A DNA stretch of 64,000 nucleotides from Paenibacillus sp. FSL R7-0345 (GTDB lineage Bacteria > Bacillota > Bacilli > Paenibacillales > Paenibacillaceae). The position numbers and the translations under genes were made by a program. Positions 24,671 through 33,950 of the stretch are shown here, piece by piece. Each line of letters opens with the position of its first letter. Within the stretch, counting starts at the first letter, position 1. Below the pieces are notes generated by a model. That model did not search any database. It saw only the letters and a list, made by a program, of their open reading frames with translations, and was not told the origin of the DNA. The stretch is taken from assembly GCF_038595055.1 (NCBI RefSeq), contig NZ_CP152002.1, positions 3,082,501-3,146,500 of the forward strand, written 5' to 3'.

Positions 24671-25297
24671 ATTCACAAGGAAAAGATTATGGTATGTGTT
24701 CATTATGGTCCGCATGGAGAGCGTTTAATCCGGCGCGGGGTCCAGCTGTCAGAGCTCATCGGTGCGCCGCTGTATGTGCTCAATGTCGACAGTTCGGACA
24801 GTGATGAATATAACCAGAGCAAAGAAATGTTTATGGCTGTCTGGAAACGCTTAGCTGAGGAAGCCGGGGCTGAATTTATGGTCCGCAAACGGCGGGGTCG
24901 TAAGACAACAGATGTTATCGTCGAAGCAGCTGAAGAAAAAGAAGTAACCCAGATCATTATCGGGCAGTCCGCGCAGACCCTGTGGCAGGAGCTGACCAAA
25001 CGCAACTTTGTCAATGAGCTGATCAGCAAGATGAAGATGATGGATCTGCATGTCGTGGCTGTACAGCGGATGCGCGCAGGCCTTGAAGAGACGCATGAAG
25101 AAGGCGTGGTCTCCTATCTGGTGCAAAGCGGCGGCGTCTACCAGCTCAGTGATGAGCCGGAAGGAACCGATTTCATCAAGGGGAAATTTTTCCACGAGCT
25201 GCACACCGAATTTGAGAATGGCTTGTTCAGAATTGAGCAAGATGGTAAGGCGAGATACTTGCATATCTGCGAGGGGATTTTGACCGACCCGCTGTAG
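24671..25297 (+). CDS. KdpD-like universal stress family protein
   Basis: About 208 residues. It starts like the nucleotide-binding USP module of KdpD (KIMVCVHYGPHGERLIRRG) and has QIIIGQSAQTLW as the ATP-loop equivalent. The C-terminal 65 residues are unlike USP and have no match I recognise. AGGAGG at 24656-24661 lies 9 bases before an in-frame ATT (24671), giving IHKEKIMVCV as in relatives. The first ATG (24689) is 27 bases away, so an ATT start is likely. It leads the Mrp operon and may sense ion or energy stress. Confidence 0.78.
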   Translation: MHKEKIMVCVHYGPHGERLIRRGVQLSELIGAPLYVLNVDSSDSDEYNQSKEMFMAVWKRLAEEAGAEFMVRKRRGRKTTDVIVEAAEEKEVTQIIIGQSAQTLWQELTKRNFVNELISKMKMMDLHVVAVQRMRAGLEETHEEGVVSYLVQSGGVYQLSDEPEGTDFIKGKFFHELHTEFENGLFRIEQDGKARYLHICEGILTDPL

Positions 25298-25370
25298 CCG
25301 GTCTTGTCTTCTGGGAGTAAGTTCCAATGTTCACAACTTAAAAATACAGGGTGGAAAAGGAGGCTTGCCT

Positions 25371-28235
25371 TTGCTTCATATAACTGTTCTTGTTCCGTTT
25401 CTGCTGGCCCTAATGATAGCACTTCTACGCGGAAAGCTGCCCCGGCTCCATAGAGGGTGGCTGGTGCTTGCCGGGCCGCTGGCGTTATTCGTTTATTTTT
25501 TGACCCGCATACCGGTCATAAAGGGAGGGGATTCCGGATATGAGACTGTATCATGGATTCCGTCACTTGGCATTGATCTGGTGTTCCACCTGGATGGATT
25601 AAGTTTGCTGTTCACATTGCTGATTACAGGGATGGGGACACTTGTTATCATCTACTCTATTTACTATCTGGACAAACGCAAGGAAGAGCTTACCCCGTTT
25701 TATGTATATCTGCTGTTATTTATGGGAGCCATGCTGGGAGTAGTATTATCAGATAATCTGATGGTGCTGTACGGCTTCTGGGAGCTGACCAGTGTATCCT
25801 CATTCCTCCTGATTGCTTTTTGGCACCGCAGACAGAAATCGCGGTATGGTGCGCTCAAGTCCATGCTGATTACTGTCTTCGGCGGTCTGGCGATGTTCGC
25901 AGGTTTCCTGATGCTGTATGTAATGACCGGAACATTCAGCATCCGTGAAATCTGGAGCCAGGCCGGTGATATCAGCGGACAACCGCTGTTTATTCCTGCG
26001 ATGCTGCTGATTCTGCTGGGCGCGTTCACCAAATCGGCCCAGTTTCCGTTTCATATCTGGCTGCCGGATGCAATGGAAGCCCCGACTCCTGTCAGTGCCT
26101 ATCTGCATTCGGCAACCATGGTCAAAGCCGGTTTATATCTTGTCGCACGTTTCAGCCCGGTGTTTGCGGGGCAACATGAGTGGTTTTGGATTGTGTCGGG
26201 TGTCGGCCTGATCACCTTGGTCTATGGATCGATCCAGGCGATGAAGCAGACGGACCTGAAGGCTCTGTTAGCCTATTCTACAATCAGTCAGCTCGGACTG
26301 ATTATGGGATTACTGGGAATGGGATCGGCAGCTTCATTCTATTCGGGTGAAGAGGCTGTATACTATACCGCCGCAACAACGGCAGCGCTGTTCCATTTAT
26401 TTAATCATGCGATCTTTAAAGGCTCGCTGTTTATGGTTGTCGGCATCGTCGACCATGAGACCAATACCCGTGATCTGCGCAAGCTGGGCGGACTGGTATC
26501 ATTGATGCCGGTAACCTTTACAGTGGCGCTGATCGGCAGCTTTTCGATGGCTGGTTTGCCGCCGTTTGCGGGCTTCCTGAGTAAGGAGATGTTCTTTACC
26601 GCAGTTCTGAATATCCGGGAGCTGGATATTCTCAGTGTGCAATCCCTGTTTACAATCGTTCCGGTAGTAGCCTGGATTGCCAGTATCTTTACTTTTGCGT
26701 ATAGCATGATTATGGTGTTCCATACCTTTTTCGGCAAGTACCAGCCTGAGAAGCTGGATAAGAAACCGCATGAGGCACCGTTCGGACTGCTGCTGTCGCC
26801 GATTCTGCTGGCCCTGCTGGCAGTGGTGACCGGACTGTTTCCGAATATGCTGTCAAAGACGATAATTGTACCGGGGATGAACGCGATCCATCCGCAGCTT
26901 GCGGCAAGCTCCCCGTTTTACGTCAATATCTATTTCTGGCACGGGTTCAATACTGAAGTCTGGATGACGCTGGGTGTTATTATTCTGGGAATCGTGGTGT
27001 ACCGGATTTACGGCCGCCTGAGCCTTGTTGATAAGGAATGGGGCCGAGGCCGAGGCTACACGCTGAACCAGGTGTATGACGGCAGTATCAGGCTGGTCGA
27101 GCGGACTTCGCGTTCGATTACGGGACTGTATATGACCGGCTCCATGCGCCATTATCTGATGTATATCTTTGCTTTAATTATCGTCATTGTGGGCGGTTCG
27201 ATGCTGTTTTCAGACGGCATTACTCTGGGGCAAGGGGAGTATGCCCCGATATCCTTCTTTGAAGTCGTTGCTGTGCTGGTCATGCTGACCGGTGCGCTGG
27301 CCATTCCGTTTGCCAAGTCCCGTGTGTCGGCGATTCTGCTGACCGGGATGGTAGGCTACATGGTTACACTGCTGTTTATTCTGTTCCGGGCACCTGATCT
27401 GGCGCTCACACAGATGATTGTTGAAGTGGTGTCCGTTACCTTGTTCCTGCTCTGCTTCCGGCATCTGCCAAGGCTGGGGCGCGAGAAAGTTAAATTCCGG
27501 CTGAAGCTTCCGAAGCTGATCATATCCATCGGGTTCGGGGCAACGATGACGCTAGTCGCGCTAGCGGCACTTGGCAGCAGCCCGTTTGAATCGATCTCAA
27601 GCTATTACACGGAGAACAGCTATAAACTGGGCGGCGGCAAAAATGTTGTCAACGTTCTGCTAGTGGATTTCCGCGGCTTTGATACGATGTTTGAAATTAC
27701 GGTGCTGGGGCTGGCTTCACTGGCGATCTATTCCATGATCAAACTCAAAGTGGAACCGGACAATAAGCCTGCAGCCATAAAAAGCATGTTTGATGATGAG
27801 AAGCCCCGCTACTCCCGCAGCAATGATGTGCTGCTTCAGTCGGTAGCGAAGGTAGCCTTCGTCATCATCATAACCTTCTCGCTGTATCTGTTCTTTGCCG
27901 GACATAACAATCCCGGCGGCGGCTTTATCGGAGCGCTGATGGCTGCGGCGGCACTGGTGCTGCTGGCAATTGCCTTCGGTATGGATTTTGTGGAAAAGGT
28001 CCTTCCGGTCAATTACCGCAAGCTGATTGCGGTCGGCATCATTCTGGCCTTCCTGACCGGTATAGGGTCCTTTGTATTCGATGTACCTTTCCTGAGCCAG
28101 GCTTTTGGCTATTTTGAACTGCCGGTGATGGGCAAGACCGAGCTGACCACAGCGATGCTGTTCGATCTCGGAGTCTATCTGGCAGTTATCGGTGTCACTA
28201 TGAATATCATCTTTACGATCGGGAGGGATAACTGA
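25371..28235 (+). CDS. mrpA: Na+/H+ antiporter subunit A with fused subunit B domain
   Basis: 954 residues from TTG at 25371, 7 bases after AAGGAGG. The first 600 residues are the NuoL-like ion-translocating part: DNLMVLYGFWELTS, LPDAMEAPTPVSAYLHSA with its conserved Glu/His, and ALLAYSTISQLG. About residues 600-790 are the extra MrpA helices (FRAPDLALTQMIVEVVSV). From about 810 the MrpB sequence follows without a stop (FFAGHNNPGGGFIGAL, then LFDLGVYLAVIGV). In B. subtilis A and B are separate genes, so this is an AB fusion. The complex exchanges cytosolic Na+ for protons. Confidence 0.93.
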   Translation: MLHITVLVPFLLALMIALLRGKLPRLHRGWLVLAGPLALFVYFLTRIPVIKGGDSGYETVSWIPSLGIDLVFHLDGLSLLFTLLITGMGTLVIIYSIYYLDKRKEELTPFYVYLLLFMGAMLGVVLSDNLMVLYGFWELTSVSSFLLIAFWHRRQKSRYGALKSMLITVFGGLAMFAGFLMLYVMTGTFSIREIWSQAGDISGQPLFIPAMLLILLGAFTKSAQFPFHIWLPDAMEAPTPVSAYLHSATMVKAGLYLVARFSPVFAGQHEWFWIVSGVGLITLVYGSIQAMKQTDLKALLAYSTISQLGLIMGLLGMGSAASFYSGEEAVYYTAATTAALFHLFNHAIFKGSLFMVVGIVDHETNTRDLRKLGGLVSLMPVTFTVALIGSFSMAGLPPFAGFLSKEMFFTAVLNIRELDILSVQSLFTIVPVVAWIASIFTFAYSMIMVFHTFFGKYQPEKLDKKPHEAPFGLLLSPILLALLAVVTGLFPNMLSKTIIVPGMNAIHPQLAASSPFYVNIYFWHGFNTEVWMTLGVIILGIVVYRIYGRLSLVDKEWGRGRGYTLNQVYDGSIRLVERTSRSITGLYMTGSMRHYLMYIFALIIVIVGGSMLFSDGITLGQGEYAPISFFEVVAVLVMLTGALAIPFAKSRVSAILLTGMVGYMVTLLFILFRAPDLALTQMIVEVVSVTLFLLCFRHLPRLGREKVKFRLKLPKLIISIGFGATMTLVALAALGSSPFESISSYYTENSYKLGGGKNVVNVLLVDFRGFDTMFEITVLGLASLAIYSMIKLKVEPDNKPAAIKSMFDDEKPRYSRSNDVLLQSVAKVAFVIIITFSLYLFFAGHNNPGGGFIGALMAAAALVLLAIAFGMDFVEKVLPVNYRKLIAVGIILAFLTGIGSFVFDVPFLSQAFGYFELPVMGKTELTTAMLFDLGVYLAVIGVTMNIIFTIGRDN

Positions 28236-28570
28236 TGGAGCTCCTTATTGCCCTGGCGATCGGTGTCTTGTTTACTGTGGGTGTGTATCTGGTTCTCTCC
28301 AAAAGCCTGCTTCGTATTCTGCTGGGGACGACACTGATCACACATGGGGTTCATCTGCTGCTGCTGACCATGGCCGGACTGAAGACCGGCGCTGCCCCGC
28401 TGCTTGGCGAAAAGGCGGATTCTTATGTCGATCCCCTGCCGCAGGCGCTTATCCTCACCTCGATCGTAATCAGCTTCGGGGTGTCGGCTTTCTTTATCGT
28501 CCTTGCCTACCGGGCTTACCGCTCGGCCGGTATGGATGATGTGGAAGGCAGCAAGGGGGAGAGACAATGA
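28235..28570 (+). CDS. mrpC: Na+/H+ antiporter subunit C
   Basis: 111 residues, three membrane segments, homologous to NuoK. Conserved LLRILLGTTLITHGVHLLLL and DPLPQALILTSIVISF, which carries the family's LTAIVI-type stretch. Its ATG overlaps the MrpA stop (TGATG), so the two are translationally coupled. It is needed for assembly of the hetero-oligomeric antiporter. Confidence 0.93.
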   Translation: MELLIALAIGVLFTVGVYLVLSKSLLRILLGTTLITHGVHLLLLTMAGLKTGAAPLLGEKADSYVDPLPQALILTSIVISFGVSAFFIVLAYRAYRSAGMDDVEGSKGERQ

Positions 28571-30048
28571 ACAACCTGCTGGTAATGCCATTGCTGATTC
28601 CGGCTCTTACAGCGGTGATCCTGATTTTCCTGAAAGAACAGATTGGCCTGCAGCGTATTATCAGTGCGGTCAGTGTGTTTCTGAATATTGCAGTTGCCGC
28701 AACAATTGTTTACCAGGTCAAAACAGACGGGATTCAAACGCTGCATATGGGCGGCTGGCTGCCGCCATACGGTATCGTTTTTGTTGCTGATATGTTTGCG
28801 GCGCTGCTCGTACTGGTAACGGCAATCGTAGGTGCAGCGTGCCTGTTCTTTTCCTTTGCCAGTATCGGCGAGGAGCGCGAACGGTTTTATTACTACACGT
28901 TTTTCCATTTCCTGCTGACCGGTGTGTTCGGATCTTTCCTGACCGGTGACCTGTTTAACCTGTTCGTCTGCTTTGAGGTGCTGCTGGTTGCCTCCTATTC
29001 GATGATCGTACTGGGCGGGACGAGAGTCCAGCTGCGTGAGACGCTGAAATATATCCTGGTTAATGTCATTTCCTCAGCTCTTTTTGTAGCGGCAATCGCT
29101 TATCTTTATGCAGCTACAGGCACGCTGAACATGGCGCATCTGGCCATGCGTGTGGCTGAAGCAGGACAGGGCGGAATAATGAATGTTATCGCCGTGCTGC
29201 TTTTGCTGGTATTCTCGCTCAAAGCGGGTTTGCTGCTGTTCTTCTGGCTTCCTGATTCCTACAGTGCTCCTCCTCTTGCGGTAAGGGCATTGTTCGGGGC
29301 CCTGCTGACGAAGGTAGGTCTGTATGCCATCACCCGGACCTTTACCCTTATCTTTGTCCATGATCCCGGTATGACCCATTCGCTGATGGGCTGGATGGCG
29401 GGAGCAACGATGATTCTCGGGGCAATCGGGGCGCTTGCGTATAATGATCTGAGCCGGATTTTTAACTATAATATTGTGATCAGTGTGGGCTTCATTGCTT
29501 TCGGTATATCGGTTCTGACCGAAGATTCACTGAACGGTGTCGTATTCTATCTGATGCATGACATGATTGCCAAGGCGCTGCTGTTCTTCCTGGGCGGAAT
29601 GATTCTCGCCGCGTCGGGAACAGAGCAGCTGAAGCAGATGGGCGGCCTGATCCGCAAGTACCCGTGGACCGGATGGATGTTCTTTATTCTGACCCTTGCC
29701 TTGGTAGGTGTGCCGCCGCTAAGCGGCTTTGCCGGGAAGGTGATGATGGTCCGCAGCGGTTTTGGCGAAATGCATGTAGCCCTGGCCCTGATTGCGCTGG
29801 CGTCAAGCTTTGTTGTCCTGTACTCGCTAATTAAGGTGTTCCAGGAAGTATTCTGGGGAGGCGAGCGGAACGATGAGGCGATTCATCCTCAGCGCTACAA
29901 AGCGATGATGGCACCGGCAGCTGTGCTGTTTGTCCTCGTGATTCTGATGGGTATCGGTGCCGAGACGGTGAATGATTATGTTCTCCAGGCCGGAGCTGTG
30001 CTGGCTGATCCGGCACAATACATTAACGCTGTCTTGATGAAGGAGTAG
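28567..30048 (+). CDS. mrpD: Na+/H+ antiporter subunit D
   Basis: 493 residues and about 14 membrane segments, homologous to NuoM/N. It carries the proton-path motifs LTGDLFNLFVCFEVLLVASY, LLFFWLPDSYSAPP and a lysine-bearing LKAGLLLF helix. The ATG overlaps the MrpC stop by four bases. MrpA and MrpD together form the ion-pumping core. Confidence 0.93.
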   Translation: MNNLLVMPLLIPALTAVILIFLKEQIGLQRIISAVSVFLNIAVAATIVYQVKTDGIQTLHMGGWLPPYGIVFVADMFAALLVLVTAIVGAACLFFSFASIGEERERFYYYTFFHFLLTGVFGSFLTGDLFNLFVCFEVLLVASYSMIVLGGTRVQLRETLKYILVNVISSALFVAAIAYLYAATGTLNMAHLAMRVAEAGQGGIMNVIAVLLLLVFSLKAGLLLFFWLPDSYSAPPLAVRALFGALLTKVGLYAITRTFTLIFVHDPGMTHSLMGWMAGATMILGAIGALAYNDLSRIFNYNIVISVGFIAFGISVLTEDSLNGVVFYLMHDMIAKALLFFLGGMILAASGTEQLKQMGGLIRKYPWTGWMFFILTLALVGVPPLSGFAGKVMMVRSGFGEMHVALALIALASSFVVLYSLIKVFQEVFWGGERNDEAIHPQRYKAMMAPAAVLFVLVILMGIGAETVNDYVLQAGAVLADPAQYINAVLMKE

Positions 30049-30054
30049 ATGCGG

Positions 30055-30534
30055 ATGGCTTTTCAATTATTGTTAAATTTCATGATAGCATTCCTGTGGA
30101 TGTTCCTGAATAATGACTGGACAGCTTCCGGCTTTATTGTCGGCTATATACTTGGTATCCTTGTAGTGTTCGGACTCCGGCGTTTTTTTGGCGGCCGCCT
30201 GTATCTCGGCAGAGGCTGGGCAATCCTTAAACTGGCTGTGCTGCTGCTGCGTGAACTGGTGGTATCCAGTTATGTGGTGGTAAAAGCGGTGCTGAGACCG
30301 AACCTTAACATCCGCCCGGCCATCTTGATGTATACAACAGAGCTGAAGGCGGACTGGGAGGTTGCCGTGCTGATCACGCTGCTCTGTCTGACTCCGGGAT
30401 CGGTTGTGCTGGAGGTGTCCAAGGATAACCGGACTCTATATATTCATGCTATGGATATCAAAGATGCTGAACAGTTCAGAGACAACATCCGCAATACGTT
30501 TGAACGCGCGATTCTGGAGGTGTCCCGTTCATGA
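30055..30534 (+). CDS. mrpE: Na+/H+ antiporter subunit E
   Basis: 159 residues from ATG at 30055, 9 bases after AAGGAG; the ATG at 30049 is too close to that site. Two N-terminal membrane segments are followed by a cytosolic domain with RPAILMYTTELKADWEV, LTPGSVVLEV and the terminal HAMDIKDAEQF, all characteristic of MrpE. Confidence 0.92.
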   Translation: MAFQLLLNFMIAFLWMFLNNDWTASGFIVGYILGILVVFGLRRFFGGRLYLGRGWAILKLAVLLLRELVVSSYVVVKAVLRPNLNIRPAILMYTTELKADWEVAVLITLLCLTPGSVVLEVSKDNRTLYIHAMDIKDAEQFRDNIRNTFERAILEVSRS

Positions 30535-30824
30535 TTCATTTCATACTCATGCTGGCGGTTTCAATCATGGTCATCTCGATCGGCATTTGCGCCTGGAGAC
30601 TGGTGAAGGGGCCGTCACTGCCTGACCGGGTTGCTGCACTGGATACAATAGGTATCAATCTGCTGGCGATGGTGGCCGTTCTGTCGGTGCTGTTTAAGAC
30701 TCAAGCCTTTATTGAATACATTCTGCTGATCGGAATTCTCTCTTTTATCGGAACGGTGGCCTTTGCCAGATATATCGAAAGGAGAGTGGTGTTTGAACAT
30801 GGAGATCATCAAGACCGGGATTGA
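30531..30824 (+). CDS. mrpF: Na+/H+ antiporter subunit F
   Basis: 97 residues, three membrane segments. The family motif GPSLPDRVAALDTIGINL contains the conserved membrane aspartate. It overlaps the MrpE stop by four bases and the start of MrpG by 26 bases. Confidence 0.92.
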   Translation: MIHFILMLAVSIMVISIGICAWRLVKGPSLPDRVAALDTIGINLLAMVAVLSVLFKTQAFIEYILLIGILSFIGTVAFARYIERRVVFEHGDHQDRD

Positions 30825-31179
30825 ACTGCTGTTTGCACTGCTTATTCTGACAGGGGCGCTGTTAAGCGCCGTCAGCTCCTTTGGGCTGATCCGTCTGCCT
30901 GATGTGTATCTGAGATCACATGCTGCTGCCAAAAGCGCTACGCTCGGCGTGCTGTGCGTACTCAGCGGCGCATTTCTCTACTTTGCCTTCTTTCTTGATT
31001 TTATCAGCGCGAAGCTGCTGCTCGGCATTGTGTTCGTATTTATGACTTCGCCTTTGTCGGCTCACCTGACCGGACGGGCTGCTTACCGGACCGGGGTTCC
31101 GCTGTGGAACAAACGTATCCAGGATGACCTGAAAGAGGTTCTGGAGAAGGAACGGGTCAAGTCTGATCCCACAGCCTAA
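30799..31179 (+). CDS. mrpG: Na+/H+ antiporter subunit G
   Basis: 126 residues from ATG at 30799; a TTG at 30793 is 6 bases after GGAGAG and is an alternative. Three membrane segments with the MrpG motif FGLIRLPDVYLRSHAAAKSATLG split across the first loop, and a basic C-terminal tail. It is the last gene of the Mrp unit, followed by a terminator. Confidence 0.92.
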   Translation: MEIIKTGIELLFALLILTGALLSAVSSFGLIRLPDVYLRSHAAAKSATLGVLCVLSGAFLYFAFFLDFISAKLLLGIVFVFMTSPLSAHLTGRAAYRTGVPLWNKRIQDDLKEVLEKERVKSDPTA

Positions 31180-31186
31180 GCTTAAA

Positions 31187-31241
31187 AAAAGAAACAGGGA
31201 TGTCCCAAACCGTAATTGGCTGGGGAACATCCCTGTTTTTA
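31187..31241 (+). terminator. terminator of the Mrp operon
   Basis: AAACAGGGATGT pairs with ACATCCCTGTTT, followed by T5. The A-rich left side allows bidirectional use for the converging MFS gene. Confidence 0.92.
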
Positions 31242-31291
31242 GGTTAGATGCTGTGTTGCGGTTCATCGCAGTTAGGTTAGAGCAGAGATCA

Positions 31292-32539
31292 TTAATCTGT
31301 TAGCGGGATATTGCTGTTCTGCCCGGTACGTCTGCGGTATACATACAGCATGACATAGGAGAGGACAAACGCTGCTGTGACAAGCCACAGCGGAATCCGC
31401 GGGTCCAGCTTGTATGCCCAGCCGCCGATGATGCCTGCAGGTGCGGTGAACAGCAGGATTAACACGGACAGCATGGAGAAAACCTTGGCCCGTTTATCAT
31501 CATCAATGGCATTCTGCACGGCAGCTTCCAGATAAGGCGAGCTGATCATCAGCCCTACAGCCGCCAGAATAGTGCTCAGCCCAAGCCACAGCAGGCTCGC
31601 TGAAGGATAGATCACCAGCATTACATTGGAGGCTGCAGAAAGTCCAAAGCCGGCCATCATAGCGCGGTGAGCGGCCTGGTCGGGAATCTTAGGCATAAGC
31701 AGCCATAACGTCACCAGCATAATAATAGAAGAAACTGCCGGGAACAGGGAGATGATGCCGCTGTCAATCCGCAGATAGTCGGCCATATAAAGCGAGAGAT
31801 AAGTGGTCTTCAGCGTCGCCTGGAAATTAAACAGGATGTATACGCCGAAAATCAGCAGGAGATTGCGGTCCGTCCCCAGCTCCCGGAAAGCGCCGCCATA
31901 TTCGACCATGATCTCTCTGAGTCCCAGCTCGCGGGTCTCCTGGCGTTTCCTGATCCCTGCTTCCGTCTCGCGTGTCGTCAATTGACGCCCGATAAACTGA
32001 AAGGTCATGAACAGAAAGGCGATCACATACATAATCCGCATGCCTGTGACCATACCGTACTGATTCACCAGCAGGCCGCCCAGCGGGGCGAATAACCCGC
32101 CGATTACACCAATGATCTGCAGCAGGGTGAATACGTAGGTCCGGTCAGACGGCTTGGTGTCTTCTACAATGAGACAGTAGAATGCGATATGCGGCACACG
32201 CTGGAAGCCGTTGATGACAGCAGCTGCCACAAAGAACCAGAGATTTTGCGAAAAGGCCCATAACAAGGTAGCCAGACTCCAGCTGAGCAGGTCAAAATAC
32301 AGGATTGCCCGTTTGCGTCCCATGCGGTCGGTTAAATATCCGCTCAGTAAAGAGGAAAGTACCTGCACAATCAGCCCGATGGTTGTAATCCAGCCAATGT
32401 TCAGCTCGGTCAGGCCAAGCTCATACATGTACAGGGTAGCATAGGTAGAGAACATGCTGTACGGAATCAGGAAAAAGGGCTCAAAGGTCAGGCAGCCCCG
32501 GCTGTTGCCCTGCAGCCGCGGAAAAAAGGTTTTTGCCAT
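31292..32539 (-). CDS. MFS transporter
   Basis: 415 residues, about twelve membrane segments, with the MFS loop 2-3 signature GYLTDRMGRKRA (about 60-71). A central cytosolic loop (RQLTTRETEAGIRKRQETR) separates two six-helix halves. ATG with GGAGGA upstream. The substrate is unknown; the general shape suits small-molecule efflux. It is divergent from the metallophosphoesterase gene. Confidence 0.88.
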   Translation of the reverse strand: MAKTFFPRLQGNSRGCLTFEPFFLIPYSMFSTYATLYMYELGLTELNIGWITTIGLIVQVLSSLLSGYLTDRMGRKRAILYFDLLSWSLATLLWAFSQNLWFFVAAAVINGFQRVPHIAFYCLIVEDTKPSDRTYVFTLLQIIGVIGGLFAPLGGLLVNQYGMVTGMRIMYVIAFLFMTFQFIGRQLTTRETEAGIRKRQETRELGLREIMVEYGGAFRELGTDRNLLLIFGVYILFNFQATLKTTYLSLYMADYLRIDSGIISLFPAVSSIIMLVTLWLLMPKIPDQAAHRAMMAGFGLSAASNVMLVIYPSASLLWLGLSTILAAVGLMISSPYLEAAVQNAIDDDKRAKVFSMLSVLILLFTAPAGIIGGWAYKLDPRIPLWLVTAAFVLSYVMLYVYRRRTGQNSNIPLTD

Positions 32540-32776
32540 GAAGAAGGTCCTCCGGATTGTCGTAAGAGATTATGAAGTCCAAATTATTAAATGATAATTA
32601 TAAGATAATGTCAATGATAGAGCGGATAGAGCGGGCAGGACTGGAACTGGAATCCGGTGCGGTAACAGCGTAAGTTGCAGCGGGGTTAAAAGTTAAAGTA
32701 GACTAGGTATAGCAACAGCTGGCATCCAAAACGATTAATGAATGCTGCTCTCATTTCAATTAACAAGGTGGTTAAC

Positions 32777-33880
32777 ATGTTTATTTTCCTCGGACTTGTA
32801 TTTATTGTGTTATACGCTGCAATTGTATTTTATATCGGCTGGAGCGGCTGGAGCTGGATTAAGCCTGCAGTGTCGGCCAGATTCCGTCTGATCTATATCA
32901 TCCTGCTTGTTTTTCTGGCAAGCTCGCTGATTCTATCGAGAGTTGTTGCCGGCTCAGCTGTTCTAAGCGTAATCGGCAGCTATTGGCTGGCCCTGTTCAG
33001 TTTATCTGTGCTGGTGCTGCCCGTTATCCATCTTATCGTCTGGCTAACAAAGCTTTCCCGTCTGCCGCGGCACGCCGTCCAGAAATGGTCGGGAATTATC
33101 ACTTTACTGCTGCTGGCTGGTCTGATCGGGTTCGGCAGCTTTAACGCCTTCAGTCCGGTTACACGCTCTTATGAGATCAAGATTGACAAGCCTGGTCCGG
33201 AGAGCGGCAAGCTGCATATTGTGATGGCTTCGGATATGCATTTTGGGTACCTGTCCGGCAAAAGCCACGCTGAGCGGATGGTCAAAGAGATCAATGCGCT
33301 GAAACCGGATATCGTGCTGCTGCCCGGGGATATTGTGGATGATGACATTATGCCTTACAAAAATAAGGGGATCGGCGATATTTTATCCGGGATTGAAGCG
33401 CCGCTTGGTGTATATGCTTCACTGGGGAACCATGACCGGTTCGACGGGGAGACACAGGAGCTGATCAGCCTGCTGGAGGAGAGCGGGATGCGGGTGCTGT
33501 ATGACGAGAGTGTTCAGGTTGGAGACTGGCTGACGCTGGTCGGACGGAAGGATTACAGCGACAAGAACCGGGCGGGGCTGGCTGAGCTTACTAAAGAGCT
33601 CGACCCGAACAAGCCGGTTGTGCTGCTGGAGCATCAGCCGGTTGAACTGGGCACTGCAGAGGAGCAGGGGATAGATCTGATGCTGTCCGGTCACACCCAC
33701 CGCGGGCAGATCGCACCTGCTAATCTGATCACCTCACGGATTTTTGAAAATGACTGGGGTTATTTGCAGAAAGGGCAAATGCACTCCATTGTATCTTCGG
33801 GGTACGGCTTCTGGGGACCGCCGATCCGTATCGGATCACGGTCGGAGATTGTGTCTATCCAGGTTACATTCACTGACTGA
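32777..33880 (+). CDS. membrane-anchored calcineurin-like metallophosphoesterase, YkuE/YaeI type
   Basis: 367 residues from ATG at 32777 after AAGGTGG. Four membrane segments occupy residues 1-125, then an extracytoplasmic or cytosolic phosphoesterase domain follows with the complete metal-binding set: DMH (153-155), GDIVDD, GNHDRFD, LEHQP and GHTHRGQ. It hydrolyses a phosphomonoester or diester using two metal ions. The family includes enzymes acting on envelope lipids such as UDP-diacylglucosamine, but the substrate here is not certain. Confidence 0.88.
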   Translation: MFIFLGLVFIVLYAAIVFYIGWSGWSWIKPAVSARFRLIYIILLVFLASSLILSRVVAGSAVLSVIGSYWLALFSLSVLVLPVIHLIVWLTKLSRLPRHAVQKWSGIITLLLLAGLIGFGSFNAFSPVTRSYEIKIDKPGPESGKLHIVMASDMHFGYLSGKSHAERMVKEINALKPDIVLLPGDIVDDDIMPYKNKGIGDILSGIEAPLGVYASLGNHDRFDGETQELISLLEESGMRVLYDESVQVGDWLTLVGRKDYSDKNRAGLAELTKELDPNKPVVLLEHQPVELGTAEEQGIDLMLSGHTHRGQIAPANLITSRIFENDWGYLQKGQMHSIVSSGYGFWGPPIRIGSRSEIVSIQVTFTD

Positions 33881-33911
33881 TACGTCGAGCTTTTTAATAA
33901 CATTTCAAAAG

Positions 33912-33950
33912 AAACAGGCGACAGCTGGGCAGCTGCCGCCTGTTTTCCAT
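33912..33950. terminator. convergent terminator
   Basis: AAACAGGCG pairs with CGCCTGTTT, with an inner AGCTG/CAGCT stem. It sits between convergent genes and can serve both. Confidence 0.88.

Noticed and set aside
32585..32630. Fur box between the MFS transporter and the metallophosphoesterase
   Set aside because: TGATAATTATAAGAT keeps only one good half-site; the second half has too many mismatches.
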